A stretch of DNA of 64,000 bases from Streptomyces aurantiacus (GTDB taxonomy: Bacteria > Actinomycetota > Actinomycetes > Streptomycetales > Streptomycetaceae): contig NZ_CP114283.1 in the NCBI RefSeq assembly GCF_027107535.1, forward strand, positions 1,240,001 to 1,304,000, written 5' to 3'. Positions 27,728 through 36,400 of the stretch are shown piece by piece. A program made the translations under genes and the position numbers. Positions within the stretch are counted from its first letter, which is position 1; each line of letters starts with the position of its first letter. The notes under the pieces were generated by a model. That model saw only the letters and a list, made by a program, of their open reading frames with translations. It was not told the DNA's origin and made no database searches.

Positions 27728-29098
27728 ATGGCCCCACTGCAACGGACCCGAACCAGACGGCTGGCATGCGTCGCCGCCTCACTCACCGCCGGACTCATCG
27801 CCTCGGCCGCCCTCGCGCCCGGGACGGGGTACGCCGCGGGCGCGAGGGCACAGGACCCGCCGGTCCCGCCGCCGACCGGTGTCGTGGCACCGATGACGCC
27901 GGTGGGGCCCCAGCTCCAGAGCCCGGTCCGGAACCCGGCTCAGGACCGGCCCCGGCTGCCGGGGCAGTCGGCCGTGCCCGCCGCTCCCGGACAGACGACC
28001 CCGCAGCCCGCGCCGCCGAAGGAGCCCGAGAGGCCGGCCTTCGGCGCCTACCTGGACTACGGGCCACGCGGGGTGGCCCGGATGGCCGAGCTCAGCCGCT
28101 GGCTGGGCGGGGCCGAGCTGCGCGTCGCGCACACGTATCTGCCGGGCGACCGCTGGAGCAACATCGAGGGCCTGCCCGGGTTCCTCGACGTCTGGGCGGA
28201 CTGGCGGCGGCAGGAGACCGACCGGCTCTTCGTCCTCAACGTCCCCATGCTGGAGCGCAACGAGGAGGGCGTCTCCGACCGGGAGGTCCGCAGCCTGCTG
28301 CGGCGCGGCGCGGCCGGAGAGTTCGACCACCACTTCCGCAAGCTCGCCGAGCGGCTCGTCGAACTCCAGGTGCCCGACACCGTCATCGTGCTCGGCTGGG
28401 AAATGAACGGCATCACGTACACCCATCGCTGCGGGCCGGACCCGGAGGCCTGGAAGAAATACTGGAACAGGATCGTCACCGCCATGCGGGCGGTGCCGGG
28501 ACAGAAATTCCGGTTCGACTTCACACCGAACCGCGGCCGGGACGCCATTCCCTGGACCCAGTGCTATCCGGGTGACGACACGGTCGACATCATCGGCATG
28601 GATTCGTACGACCAGCCGCGTGGACAGTCATTCGACGAAGCGGTGTCCGAACCCTACGGACTCCAGGCGCACATCGACTTCGCGAAGTCGCACGGAAAGC
28701 CGATTTCCTATCCGGAATGGGGGCTGTTCCGCAACGGCGACAACGCGACGTACATGAAGCGCATGCTCGCATGGCTGGACGAGCACAAGCCGCTCTACAA
28801 CACACTCACCGACTACTGCCCGCACGGTGTGTGGCAGTGCGAGGACAACCCGAGGGCCTCCGAGATCTACCGGTCCGTGCTCTTCGGCCGCACCGATCCG
28901 ACCCCCGTGCCGAAGCCGACCGACCCGACGCCCAAGCCCACCGAGCCGGCACCCAAGCCGACGGAACCGGCCCCGGTGCCGAAGCCGACACCCGTACAGC
29001 CGCCGAACTGCTCGCCGATCGAGCTCGGTGACTGGGTCGAGTACTGGCTCGGCGGGAAGCTCTGCCTGCGCTTCGACTGGTGGTCGCGCAACCGCTGA
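27728..29098 (+). CDS. Secreted GH26-like glycoside hydrolase
   Basis: A 456-residue exported protein: signal peptide (about 1-38), a 60-residue Pro-rich linker, then a TIM-barrel domain at 103-370 like family GH26 (beta-mannanase type). The acid/base is probably Glu225 in GWEMNG and the nucleophile Glu330 in YPEWG. A linker of KPTEPAPKPT repeats follows. The last 30 residues hold a Cys pair and many Trp (LGDWVEYWLGG), perhaps a small binding module. The ATG at 27728 has GAGGAG 5 bases upstream. It faces the polysaccharide operon, so it may trim or remodel that polymer; substrate specificity is not visible. Confidence 0.87.
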   Translation: MAPLQRTRTRRLACVAASLTAGLIASAALAPGTGYAAGARAQDPPVPPPTGVVAPMTPVGPQLQSPVRNPAQDRPRLPGQSAVPAAPGQTTPQPAPPKEPERPAFGAYLDYGPRGVARMAELSRWLGGAELRVAHTYLPGDRWSNIEGLPGFLDVWADWRRQETDRLFVLNVPMLERNEEGVSDREVRSLLRRGAAGEFDHHFRKLAERLVELQVPDTVIVLGWEMNGITYTHRCGPDPEAWKKYWNRIVTAMRAVPGQKFRFDFTPNRGRDAIPWTQCYPGDDTVDIIGMDSYDQPRGQSFDEAVSEPYGLQAHIDFAKSHGKPISYPEWGLFRNGDNATYMKRMLAWLDEHKPLYNTLTDYCPHGVWQCEDNPRASEIYRSVLFGRTDPTPVPKPTDPTPKPTEPAPKPTEPAPVPKPTPVQPPNCSPIELGDWVEYWLGGKLCLRFDWWSRNR

Positions 29099-29107
29099 CC
29101 GCGAGAC

Positions 29108-29135
29108 GGCGGCAGGTCGGTCACGGCCTGCCGCC
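29108..29135. terminator. Bidirectional hairpin at converging gene ends
   Basis: A 9-base stem GGCGGCAGG (29108-29116) with CCTGCCGCC (29127-29135) spans the gap between the GH26-like gene and the CelD-type gene and includes the latter's stop codon in its loop. Confidence 0.55.
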
Positions 29136-30242
29136 ACCGCGTTCCCTCCAGCTGTGGAACCGGTCGAGCAGCTTCTTGCCCCGGCTGCGGGCGGCCACGT
29201 CACAGACGGCCGCGGACATCAGCGGTGCCGTCCGCCGCCGGGCCAGCAGGAAACGCTGGTTGACGACGGGCTGGGGGCGCCAGTGGTGCTTGTAGGGCTC
29301 GTTGCCGCGCAGCAGGCTCAGGACCCGGCGCCCGCCCGACTCGGTGTGCTGGGCGCAGGCGTGCAGCAGCATCGTCGCCACGTCCGCCTTGCGCTCCCGC
29401 AGCTGAGGATGCGCGCCGTACAGATAGCCGCCCGCCAACTGCCGTGACAGGAGCGTCAGATCGACGGCCAGCACGGTGTCGTCCACCCGGAACTCGGTCA
29501 CCACCGCGTCCCCGGCACGGACCATCGGCCCCACCGAGCGGACCAGGTGCTCGGCGAACCGCTCCTGCAGATGCTCCGAGGTCACCTTGCGGCCCTGCCA
29601 CTGGAGGCGGTGCAGCTCAAGAAGCCGGCGCAGCGCCCCGGCCACCTCGTCGGGACGTACGGCACGGCGTTCGACGCCCAGCGAGGTCAGCTTGCGCAGC
29701 TTGGCGCGGGCCCGCTGCTGCGCCTTGGCCGTCGTGAGCCGTCCGATCAGGTCGTCCATGGGCACGGCGGGCAGCTCCAGGCACAGCGAGTCCCGCACCT
29801 GCCGCCGGGGCCCGCGCCAGCTCGCGTACACCCGCTCCACCGCGCCGCCGGGCCGCACCTCACGGAAGTCGATCAGCGCGGTGCGGGCGGCCGCGGCCAG
29901 CCCGTCGGCGAGGGCGGCCGCCGCGCGGTCACCGCGTTCGCCGTCCTCGATCAGCACGTCCCCGAAGTCGGAGATCGACCCGCCCAGCGGCACGAGGGCC
30001 GGCCACGGCTGCCGTACGAGCATCAGCGGGGCGGCGGCCACCAGGTCGCCGCCGTCGCGGACGAGCACCAGGCGGAGCCGGCCGGGCGTGCCGTACGAGA
30101 GCCACCACGAGTGCAGCCAGGCATGGCTCTGGAACGGGGTCGCCGCGCCGCACCGCCGGTACAGCAGCCCCCACTCCTCGGCGAGCCGGCCGAACTCCTC
30201 CTCGTCCGTGCACAGTTCCGTCCGCCAGGCGGCGGCGCTCAC
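29121..30242 (-). CDS. CelD/BcsL-type GNAT acyltransferase
   Basis: A 373-residue protein with the double-GNAT (FemAB-like) architecture of CelD/BcsL polysaccharide-biosynthesis acetyltransferases. Visible elements are the N-terminal FQSHAWLHSWW, the central GRKVTSEHLQERF and the C-terminal acyl-CoA half LAVDLTLLSRQLAGGYLYGA with LSLLRGNEPYKHHW. It probably acylates sugars of the polymer or its lipid-linked repeat. The GTG at 30242 overlaps the upstream stop (GTGA). It is the last gene of the eight-gene polysaccharide operon. Confidence 0.85.
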   Translation of the reverse strand: MSAAAWRTELCTDEEEFGRLAEEWGLLYRRCGAATPFQSHAWLHSWWLSYGTPGRLRLVLVRDGGDLVAAAPLMLVRQPWPALVPLGGSISDFGDVLIEDGERGDRAAAALADGLAAAARTALIDFREVRPGGAVERVYASWRGPRRQVRDSLCLELPAVPMDDLIGRLTTAKAQQRARAKLRKLTSLGVERRAVRPDEVAGALRRLLELHRLQWQGRKVTSEHLQERFAEHLVRSVGPMVRAGDAVVTEFRVDDTVLAVDLTLLSRQLAGGYLYGAHPQLRERKADVATMLLHACAQHTESGGRRVLSLLRGNEPYKHHWRPQPVVNQRFLLARRRTAPLMSAAVCDVAARSRGKKLLDRFHSWRERGGGRP

Positions 30243-30895
30243 AGCTGACCGTGGACGTCGGCGGCGGTGGCGGGGCCCGGCACCGAGGCCGTGGGCGAGG
30301 CGTCCGGGGCCCGGCGCGGCCGGACCAGCAGCGCGAGCCCGCCGAGCAGTCCGCCGGCGCTCGCGCCGACCAGGCCGGTCACCGTCGCCGACGCCGAGGA
30401 CGCCTCGGTGGGCCTCATCGCCCGGGAGAACTGCAGCAGCTCCACATGGGTGCTGTCCTCGGTGTCGTTCGCGTGCCGGGTCAGCGAGCGCGACACGGCG
30501 TTGGCGATGTCCGCGGCGAGGTCGGGGCGGGCGGACGTGGCGGTCACGGCGACCATCGGGGCGTCCGGCGAGGTCGCGGTCTGCACGCTCTCGCGCAGGG
30601 TCGACACCGGAACGCCCGCCCACACCTGCGCGTCCCCGAGCACCGCGAGCTGCGTCGCGACACGCCCGTAGGCCTGCGCGAAGCCGAGCGCCGCCGCCGG
30701 GTCGGACTGCTTCGTGGGTACGGCGATGACGTAACTCGTGGCGCTGTACTGCGGTGTCTTCAGGACGCCGTACGCGCCGCCGAGCGTGCCGCCGAGGAGG
30801 GCCCCAGCGGCGAGCAGGGACCACGGGGGCAGCGTCCTGGCACGGGCGAGCGCCGTTCTCGGCCGCCCGGTCGAACGGTTGGGGTTGTCGGTCAT
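30239..30895 (-). CDS. Wzz-like polysaccharide chain-length/co-polymerase protein
   Basis: A 218-residue membrane protein with one segment near residues 25-45 (LLAAGALLGGTLGGAYGVL), an extracytoplasmic middle and a second segment near 170-190. This is the plan of Wzz/Wzc N-terminal domains that set polymer length, but without the tyrosine-kinase domain. The segment after TM1 (TPQYSATSYVIAV) is the usual Wzz start. Start and stop overlap both neighbours by four bases. Function is inferred from topology and operon position; sequence similarity in this family is low. Confidence 0.75.
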   Translation of the reverse strand: MTDNPNRSTGRPRTALARARTLPPWSLLAAGALLGGTLGGAYGVLKTPQYSATSYVIAVPTKQSDPAAALGFAQAYGRVATQLAVLGDAQVWAGVPVSTLRESVQTATSPDAPMVAVTATSARPDLAADIANAVSRSLTRHANDTEDSTHVELLQFSRAMRPTEASSASATVTGLVGASAGGLLGGLALLVRPRRAPDASPTASVPGPATAADVHGQL

Positions 30896-32031
30896 GAGGA
30901 AGTCACTCCCAGAGTTGCGGCCGTGTAGATGTCCATGAGCCGGTCGGCACTGCGGGCGATGCTGTAGTGGTGGGCGGCGTCCGGCGCGGAGCGCGGCCCG
31001 GGACCCGCCGCGCGGACCTGCCGCAGAGCCCGTACGAACGAGTCCGCGCCGCCCTGCACCCGCCGGGCGAACGGCGCCGCGCCCGGGGGCAGGTCGTCGA
31101 CGGCCGGGCAGGAGACGTAGAGCACGGGCAGGCCCGCCGCCAGGGCCTCCACGACGGCGAGCCCGAAGGCCTCCTCCGCGCAGGGCGAGGCGAGGACGTC
31201 CATGGCTCCTGTCAGCGACGGCAGATCGAGCCCGGCGGGCCCGTCGCCGGATCCGGTGGGGCCGTTCGGGCGTTCGCCCGTGAACAGCACCCGGTCGGCG
31301 ACACCCATGTGCTGCGCCGCGCGCCGCAGCACGTTCTCCTGCGGGCCGCCGCCGACCAGCAACAGCCAGACGTCGTCCGGGAGTTCGGCCAGCGCCCGGA
31401 CGAGCACCTCGAAGCGCTTGCCGGCCGTCAGCCGTCCGACACCCCCGACGACGTACGCCCCCTGCGGCAGCCCCAGCCGTCGGCGGGTGCTCTCGCGCAG
31501 CTCGGGGTCGAAGCGGAAGCGGTCCACGTCGATGCCGTTCGGCACGACCTCGATGCGCGGTCCGGGCACGCCCCAGCGGCGCAGCCGCTCCGCGACCGTC
31601 GGCGAGACCGCGACCGTCGAGCGGCCCAGGCGTTCACTGGCCAGATAGAGCGCCCGGACGCCCGCGGTGAGCCGGCGGCCCTCCATCTGCGAGTCGCCGA
31701 GCGAGTGCTCGGTGGCCACCACGGCCTTCACCCCGGCGAGGCGCGCGGCGATCCTCCCGTACACGCAGGCCCGGTAGAGATGCGTGTGGACGAGGTCGTA
31801 CCGGCCGCCGCGGATCAGGCGGACGAGGCGGGGGAGCGCCGACAGGTCGCGGTTGCCCTCCATGCCGAGGTGGACGACGCGCACACCGTCCGCGGTGAGG
31901 CCTTCGGCGACCGCGCCCGGGTTGGTGAGCGTCACCACGTCGCATTCGACCGGCAGGTTCCGCACCAGCAGGCGCAGCTGCTGCTCGGCCCCGCCGACAC
32001 CGAGCCCGGTGATCACGTGCAGGGCCTTCAC
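30892..32031 (-). CDS. GT4 family glycosyltransferase
   Basis: A 379-residue GT-B fold transferase. The N-terminal Gly-rich loop GLGVGGAEQQLR and the family-4 donor site (SPCAEEAFGLAVVEALAAGLP, an EX7E motif) are clear, with VPNGIDVDRFRF between the two domains. It should add one sugar from a nucleotide donor to the lipid-linked repeat at the inner face of the membrane. The GTG start overlaps the stop of the deacetylase gene. Specificity unknown. Confidence 0.92.
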   Translation of the reverse strand: MKALHVITGLGVGGAEQQLRLLVRNLPVECDVVTLTNPGAVAEGLTADGVRVVHLGMEGNRDLSALPRLVRLIRGGRYDLVHTHLYRACVYGRIAARLAGVKAVVATEHSLGDSQMEGRRLTAGVRALYLASERLGRSTVAVSPTVAERLRRWGVPGPRIEVVPNGIDVDRFRFDPELRESTRRRLGLPQGAYVVGGVGRLTAGKRFEVLVRALAELPDDVWLLLVGGGPQENVLRRAAQHMGVADRVLFTGERPNGPTGSGDGPAGLDLPSLTGAMDVLASPCAEEAFGLAVVEALAAGLPVLYVSCPAVDDLPPGAAPFARRVQGGADSFVRALRQVRAAGPGPRSAPDAAHHYSIARSADRLMDIYTAATLGVTSS

Positions 32032-32813
32032 CGGGTCACCTCCGCCGCGTCGGCCGGCGGTGTGGGGCGTCGGCGCAGCCGGTTGAGGCGGTACTTCAGC
32101 AGCAGCCGCCAGGAGGTGTCGTTCTCACCGACGTGGACGCGGGGGAGCGCGAACGTGCCGGTGAGCGGGCCGGGGTCGATGGCGCACGCGTAGCCGTACC
32201 CGGCGGCCCGTACGGCGTCGGCGACCCGCTGGTCGACGGTCCCGTACGGATAGCACAGGCCCCGCACCTCACGGCCCGTCAGCTCGGTGAGCAGGGCCCG
32301 GCTGCCCCCGACCTCCGCGCCCAGCAGCGCGTCGTCGGCCAGGGTGAGGTCGACGTGGGTGAGGCCGTGCGAGGCGACCTCGATGCCCTCGGTGTCCACG
32401 AGCCGGCGGATGCCGTCGGCGGTGAGGAGCGGCTTGCGGGGACCGAGCGGGTCCCATTCGTTCGTACCGCCCAGCCTGCCCGGCAGGACGAACACGGTGG
32501 CGCCGAAGCCCCGGCGCCGCAGCACCGGGAGGGCGTTGTCGGTGAAGTCCGCGTAGCCGTCGTCGAAGGTGAGCCCCACGAGGCCCCGCCCCTCGCCCCG
32601 GGCGCGGGCCGCGAGGAGGTCCGCCATGCTCACCCCGCGCAGGCCCCGGCGGTGCAGCCAGCCGAGTTGCCGGTCGAGTCGGCCGGGCGAGACCGTGATG
32701 CGGTACGGATCGTCCGAGCAGTCGCCCACCGAGTGGTACATCGCCACCCAGAGGGGCGCGGCCGGGCGTGGGCCGGTGCGGGTGGAGTCGGTCGTGTCAG
32801 CGGAAACGGGCAT
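32028..32813 (-). CDS. Polysaccharide deacetylase (CE4, NodB-like)
   Basis: A 261-residue NodB-homology protein with metal-binding motifs TFDDGYAD and SHGLTHVDL, plus the later YPYGTVD motif. CE4 enzymes remove N-acetyl groups from amino-sugar polymers. No signal peptide is evident after the ATG at 32813 (MPVSADTTDS), so it may act inside on precursors or be exported by an unusual route. The start overlaps the end of the MurJ-like gene by 17 bases. Its presence implies that the polymer contains N-acetyl amino sugars. Confidence 0.9.
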   Translation of the reverse strand: MPVSADTTDSTRTGPRPAAPLWVAMYHSVGDCSDDPYRITVSPGRLDRQLGWLHRRGLRGVSMADLLAARARGEGRGLVGLTFDDGYADFTDNALPVLRRRGFGATVFVLPGRLGGTNEWDPLGPRKPLLTADGIRRLVDTEGIEVASHGLTHVDLTLADDALLGAEVGGSRALLTELTGREVRGLCYPYGTVDQRVADAVRAAGYGYACAIDPGPLTGTFALPRVHVGENDTSWRLLLKYRLNRLRRRPTPPADAAEVTR

Positions 32814-35082
32814 GCGGCAGCCTTCGGGTGACGGAACGGAGGGCGGTACGGAAGGCGGGTGCGACGGCCTGGACGCCGAGCAGCCGGAGCAGCAGGACGT
32901 AGACGACGGTGACGGTCGCACCCCCGGTGAGCAGGGCGAGTTCGGGCGGGTCGAAGCGGCTTGCGACGAGGGCCCCCGCCACGGCCGCGCAGACGGCCGC
33001 GCGGACCGGCTTGGTGAGTTCGTGGACGACCCGGCGGGTCCGGATCCGCACGCTGCGCCGCTCGTTCATGCCGGACAGCAGCAGGGCCGCCGTGATGGTG
33101 ATCCCGATCGCGTTGGCGGCGGCGATCCCGCACACGCCCCAGGTGCCGACGGTCGCGGCACCGATCCACGAGGTGGCGACGATGCCCGCGGTCATCGCCG
33201 CCAGCGGGTACCAGGTCGGGCGGCCGGCCGAGAAGTACGTCCGGACGAGCGCGCCCACCAGCGTGTGGCCGAGCAGCCCGACCGAGTAGACCCGCATGAC
33301 GGTGGCCGTCGCCGCGGTGTCCTGGGCGGTGAACGCGCCGCGCTGGAAGAGGAGCTGGATGATCTGCGGCGCGCAGGCGAAGACCGCCGCCGCGCCCAGC
33401 AGCACCATGCACGCGGCGACCGCGGCGTCGCGCTCCACGCGGGTGCGGGCCCGCTCGGTGTCGCCCTCGGCGAGCGCCTGCGCCAGCACCGGGAAGGTGA
33501 CGGTGCACAGCATCAGCGAGAGGGTCATGGGGATCTGGGCCACCTTCTGCGCGTAGTTCAGGTGCGAGATGGCTCCGGAGGGGAGGTTCGAGGCGAGGTA
33601 GCGCTCGATGAGGACCTGGGACTGACGGCAGAGTGCGAAGAGCAGGACCGGGGTGATGAGAGCGAGCTCCACGGTGTGCGTCACGGACTGTTTCGCCGCA
33701 CGCCGGGCGGACCGCTTCGCCGCCCGCCGCGCCGCGCGTCCCGCCGCCCGCTTGACGGGCCGCTTCGGCACCGGGCATCTGGCGGGGACGCCGAGCGGTT
33801 CGGGGGCCTTCGTCGCTGTGGGCAGCGGCCCTGGTGCGTCCGCGGCGCCGCCGACCTGCCCGGGGGCCGCCGTGGACGCCGCGACGGCCGCTGTGATGTC
33901 GAGTCGCCCCGAGGCTGTCGCGGTGACGCCGCGTGGCCCCAGGGCCTGCGCGGTGGCGCCGAGGGCTTCCGGGGCCTGCCCGGTGCCGTCCTCGGCCGTC
34001 ACGGTCCGGCGGCGCCCGAAGAGCTGCCGTGCGAGGGCGGGTGTCTGCGCCGCCACCATCAGACAGCCGCCCACCGCGACGCCGGCGGCAGCCGACCGCA
34101 CGCCCCAGCGGCCGCCGAGGACGAACATCGCCGTGATGATGCCGGTGTTGTAGGCGACGTAGATGGCGGCGGGCGCCAGGAAGCGCCGGTGGGCGCGCAG
34201 GGCCGCGCTGCAGTAGCCGGCGAGCCCGAAGCTCAGGACGCAGGTCGCGGTCAGCCTGGTGCAGTCGACGGCGAGCCCGGGGTCGGGGAGCCCCGGCGCG
34301 AGCCCCGCGACCAGGTACGGCGCCCCGGCCATCAGCAGCGCGGAAGCCCCCACCAGGGCCAGTGCGAGGCGCGGCAGCGTGGAGGCGACGAGCGCGCGGA
34401 CGGGGTCCCCGCCGGCCCCGCGTGCCCGCCGGGCCACGGCCAGGCTGAACGCCGGGACCAGCACGAACGCCATCCCGTCCTCGATCAGCAGCGTCGCCGC
34501 GACCTCCGGCACGGTCCACGCCACCAGGAAGGCGTCCGTCTCGGTCCCGGCTCCGAAGAGATGCGCGAGCGCCTGGTCCCGGCCCAGGCCGAGCAGCGCG
34601 CCCGCGATGGAGAGGACGGCGGTGACGAGCGTCGCCTTGGCGAGGAACTTGCGGGTGGGCGGCGCGACCTCGACAGGCGTGCCGGCGGCGTGTGCGGCGA
34701 CGGAAGGAGCGGTGTCGGAAGCCGCGGTGCCGGAAGGTGCGGTGCCGGTGGGCGCGGTGCCGGAAGGTGCGGTGCCGGTGGGCGCGGCCTCGGGCGGGGG
34801 CTCGGAGAGCGGGGCGTCGCCCGGTGTGCCGTCGGCCGACGCGGCGCGGGCACCGGGCAGTTGCACTCCGTCCCCGTCCCCGCTCCTGGTCCCGGCGCCA
34901 CCGCGACCCGTGAGCCCCGCGGACCCGCTCCCGTGCCACGCCGTCCCGGTCCCGGTCGTCGTGTCGCCGTGGCCCGCGGTTCCGGCGGCCCCGCCGTGTT
35001 CCCCGGCCGCGGCCCCCGTCCCACGACGGCCCGGTCGAGCCGCCGTTCCCTCACCCTCCGCCCGGGAAGGCGTCACCGTCAT
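32797..35082 (-). CDS. MurJ/MviN-like lipid flippase of the polysaccharide cluster
   Basis: A 761-residue MOP-superfamily protein with about 14 membrane segments, beginning at KATLVTAVLSIAGALLGLGRDQALA (the MurJ-type first helix). It is larger than usual MurJ (about 510-550). The first 130 residues are a low-complexity Gly/Thr/Ala/Pro tail with a 10-residue repeat. A second insert of about 105 residues (357-462) between the two halves of the transporter is Ala/Pro-rich and ends in a strongly basic KRAAGRAARRAAKR stretch. By context it flips the lipid-linked repeat unit, replacing Wzx. ATGA overlap with the polymerase gene. Confidence 0.87.
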   Translation of the reverse strand: MTVTPSRAEGEGTAARPGRRGTGAAAGEHGGAAGTAGHGDTTTGTGTAWHGSGSAGLTGRGGAGTRSGDGDGVQLPGARAASADGTPGDAPLSEPPPEAAPTGTAPSGTAPTGTAPSGTAASDTAPSVAAHAAGTPVEVAPPTRKFLAKATLVTAVLSIAGALLGLGRDQALAHLFGAGTETDAFLVAWTVPEVAATLLIEDGMAFVLVPAFSLAVARRARGAGGDPVRALVASTLPRLALALVGASALLMAGAPYLVAGLAPGLPDPGLAVDCTRLTATCVLSFGLAGYCSAALRAHRRFLAPAAIYVAYNTGIITAMFVLGGRWGVRSAAAGVAVGGCLMVAAQTPALARQLFGRRRTVTAEDGTGQAPEALGATAQALGPRGVTATASGRLDITAAVAASTAAPGQVGGAADAPGPLPTATKAPEPLGVPARCPVPKRPVKRAAGRAARRAAKRSARRAAKQSVTHTVELALITPVLLFALCRQSQVLIERYLASNLPSGAISHLNYAQKVAQIPMTLSLMLCTVTFPVLAQALAEGDTERARTRVERDAAVAACMVLLGAAAVFACAPQIIQLLFQRGAFTAQDTAATATVMRVYSVGLLGHTLVGALVRTYFSAGRPTWYPLAAMTAGIVATSWIGAATVGTWGVCGIAAANAIGITITAALLLSGMNERRSVRIRTRRVVHELTKPVRAAVCAAVAGALVASRFDPPELALLTGGATVTVVYVLLLRLLGVQAVAPAFRTALRSVTRRLPHARFR
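34724..34783 (-). repeat. 30-base direct repeat in the flippase gene
   Basis: Two perfect 30-base copies starting GCGGTGCCGGAAGGTG encode the peptide repeat GTAPTGTAPS in the disordered N-terminal tail. Confidence 0.65.
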
Positions 35083-36395
35083 CGTTCCCCGGCCCCCTCG
35101 GGGGACAGCGCCCACCAGGCGGCGAGGCCGAGGACCACCGCGGTCAGCACGGTCGAGGGGCCCCCGATGTCGGCGTACGCGAAGTCGACCAGTTGCCAGA
35201 GCAGCAGCCCGCACGCGACCAGCGCGCAGTCGAGTCCGGCCCGTGAGCGCCGAGCGTGAAAGAGCCCGCGGAGCCCGCAGACCAGCAGCGCCAGCCAGCT
35301 TCCGGCGAGCGCGAGCAGCCCCAGCAGCCCCTGCTCGCTGAGCACCAGCAGGTACATGTTGTGCGGGGACAGGAGCGGCTGACGGTGGAACCCGGCGCCC
35401 GCCCCGCCCGTGTCACTGCCCGAGGACAACGCGAGCGAGGCATGCCCGTCGCGATGGTCCGGGAAGCCCTTCAGCCCCACCCCGGTCAGCGGCTGGTCGC
35501 GCCACATGTCGACGGCCGCCGCCCACATCGTGTACCGGTCGGTCACCGACTGGTCCGGCGCGTCCGCGACCTGCGTGATGCTGCTGATCCGCTCCTGGAG
35601 CATCGCGGTGCCCACACCGAGCCCGCCCACGAGCACCACCGCGGCCGCCGTCACCGCCGCGAACACCTTCACCGCCCGCCGCATCCCGGCGAGCGCGAGC
35701 TGCGCCCCGCACGTCACGGCCGTCGCGATCCACGCCCCGCGGCTGAACGACAGCGCGAGCGGCAGCAGCAGCGCCAGCGCGCACACCACCGCCGCGGTCC
35801 GCTGCCTCGCGGGCCCGGACCCGAGCGCGAGACCGAGCGCGCACACCAGCCCGAACGACACCACGGCCGCCATCCCCATGATGTCCGTCGGCCCGAACGT
35901 GCCCACGGCGCGGATCTCCTCGCCCATGTACGAGGCACCGGTCCCGGTCGCGTACTGGTGGACCCCGATCGCGCCCTGCCACAGCGCCAGCCCGACGAGG
36001 GACCAGGCGATGAGCCGCGCGTCACGGCGGTCGCGGACCAGCAGCATCACCGCGGCCGGCACCAGCACGAAGACCTGCAGATAGCGCACGAGCCCCGCGG
36101 CCCCCGCCCCCGGCGAGGCCGCCCCGGCCGTCGCGAGCGCGATCCCGACGACCGGCAGCCCGAGCACGACGGCGGCGGTACGGGACAGGGGGCGCCGCCG
36201 GCCGCGTACGAGACGTACCGCGCAGCACACCACGACCAGCCCGGACACGGCGTCGGCGACGGTGCCGCCGCCGTCCCCGGAGACCGGCAGCGCCAGCATG
36301 GCGACGAGGGCGATCACGGGCAGCACGGGAAGGAAGCGGCGGGGAGCCGACACCACGGCGGCGGTGAGAGGCGGGGCGGGCAGGACCTGGGTCAC
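35079..36395 (-). CDS. O-antigen ligase/polymerase family protein (Wzy-like)
   Basis: A 438-residue membrane protein with about eleven hydrophobic segments and one large outer loop. The loop carries the Wzy_C/WaaL signature: TDRYTMWAAAVDMWRDQPLT, GVGLKGFPDHRDGHA and SPHNMYLLVLSEQG. These proteins join lipid-linked repeats into long chains or ligate them. With a flippase and Wzz-like protein in the same operon the polymerase role is more likely. The GTG at 36395 has GGGGAG upstream and is 5 bases from the previous stop. Confidence 0.88.
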   Translation of the reverse strand: MTQVLPAPPLTAAVVSAPRRFLPVLPVIALVAMLALPVSGDGGGTVADAVSGLVVVCCAVRLVRGRRRPLSRTAAVVLGLPVVGIALATAGAASPGAGAAGLVRYLQVFVLVPAAVMLLVRDRRDARLIAWSLVGLALWQGAIGVHQYATGTGASYMGEEIRAVGTFGPTDIMGMAAVVSFGLVCALGLALGSGPARQRTAAVVCALALLLPLALSFSRGAWIATAVTCGAQLALAGMRRAVKVFAAVTAAAVVLVGGLGVGTAMLQERISSITQVADAPDQSVTDRYTMWAAAVDMWRDQPLTGVGLKGFPDHRDGHASLALSSGSDTGGAGAGFHRQPLLSPHNMYLLVLSEQGLLGLLALAGSWLALLVCGLRGLFHARRSRAGLDCALVACGLLLWQLVDFAYADIGGPSTVLTAVVLGLAAWWALSPEGAGER

Positions 36396-36400
36396 CGCGC

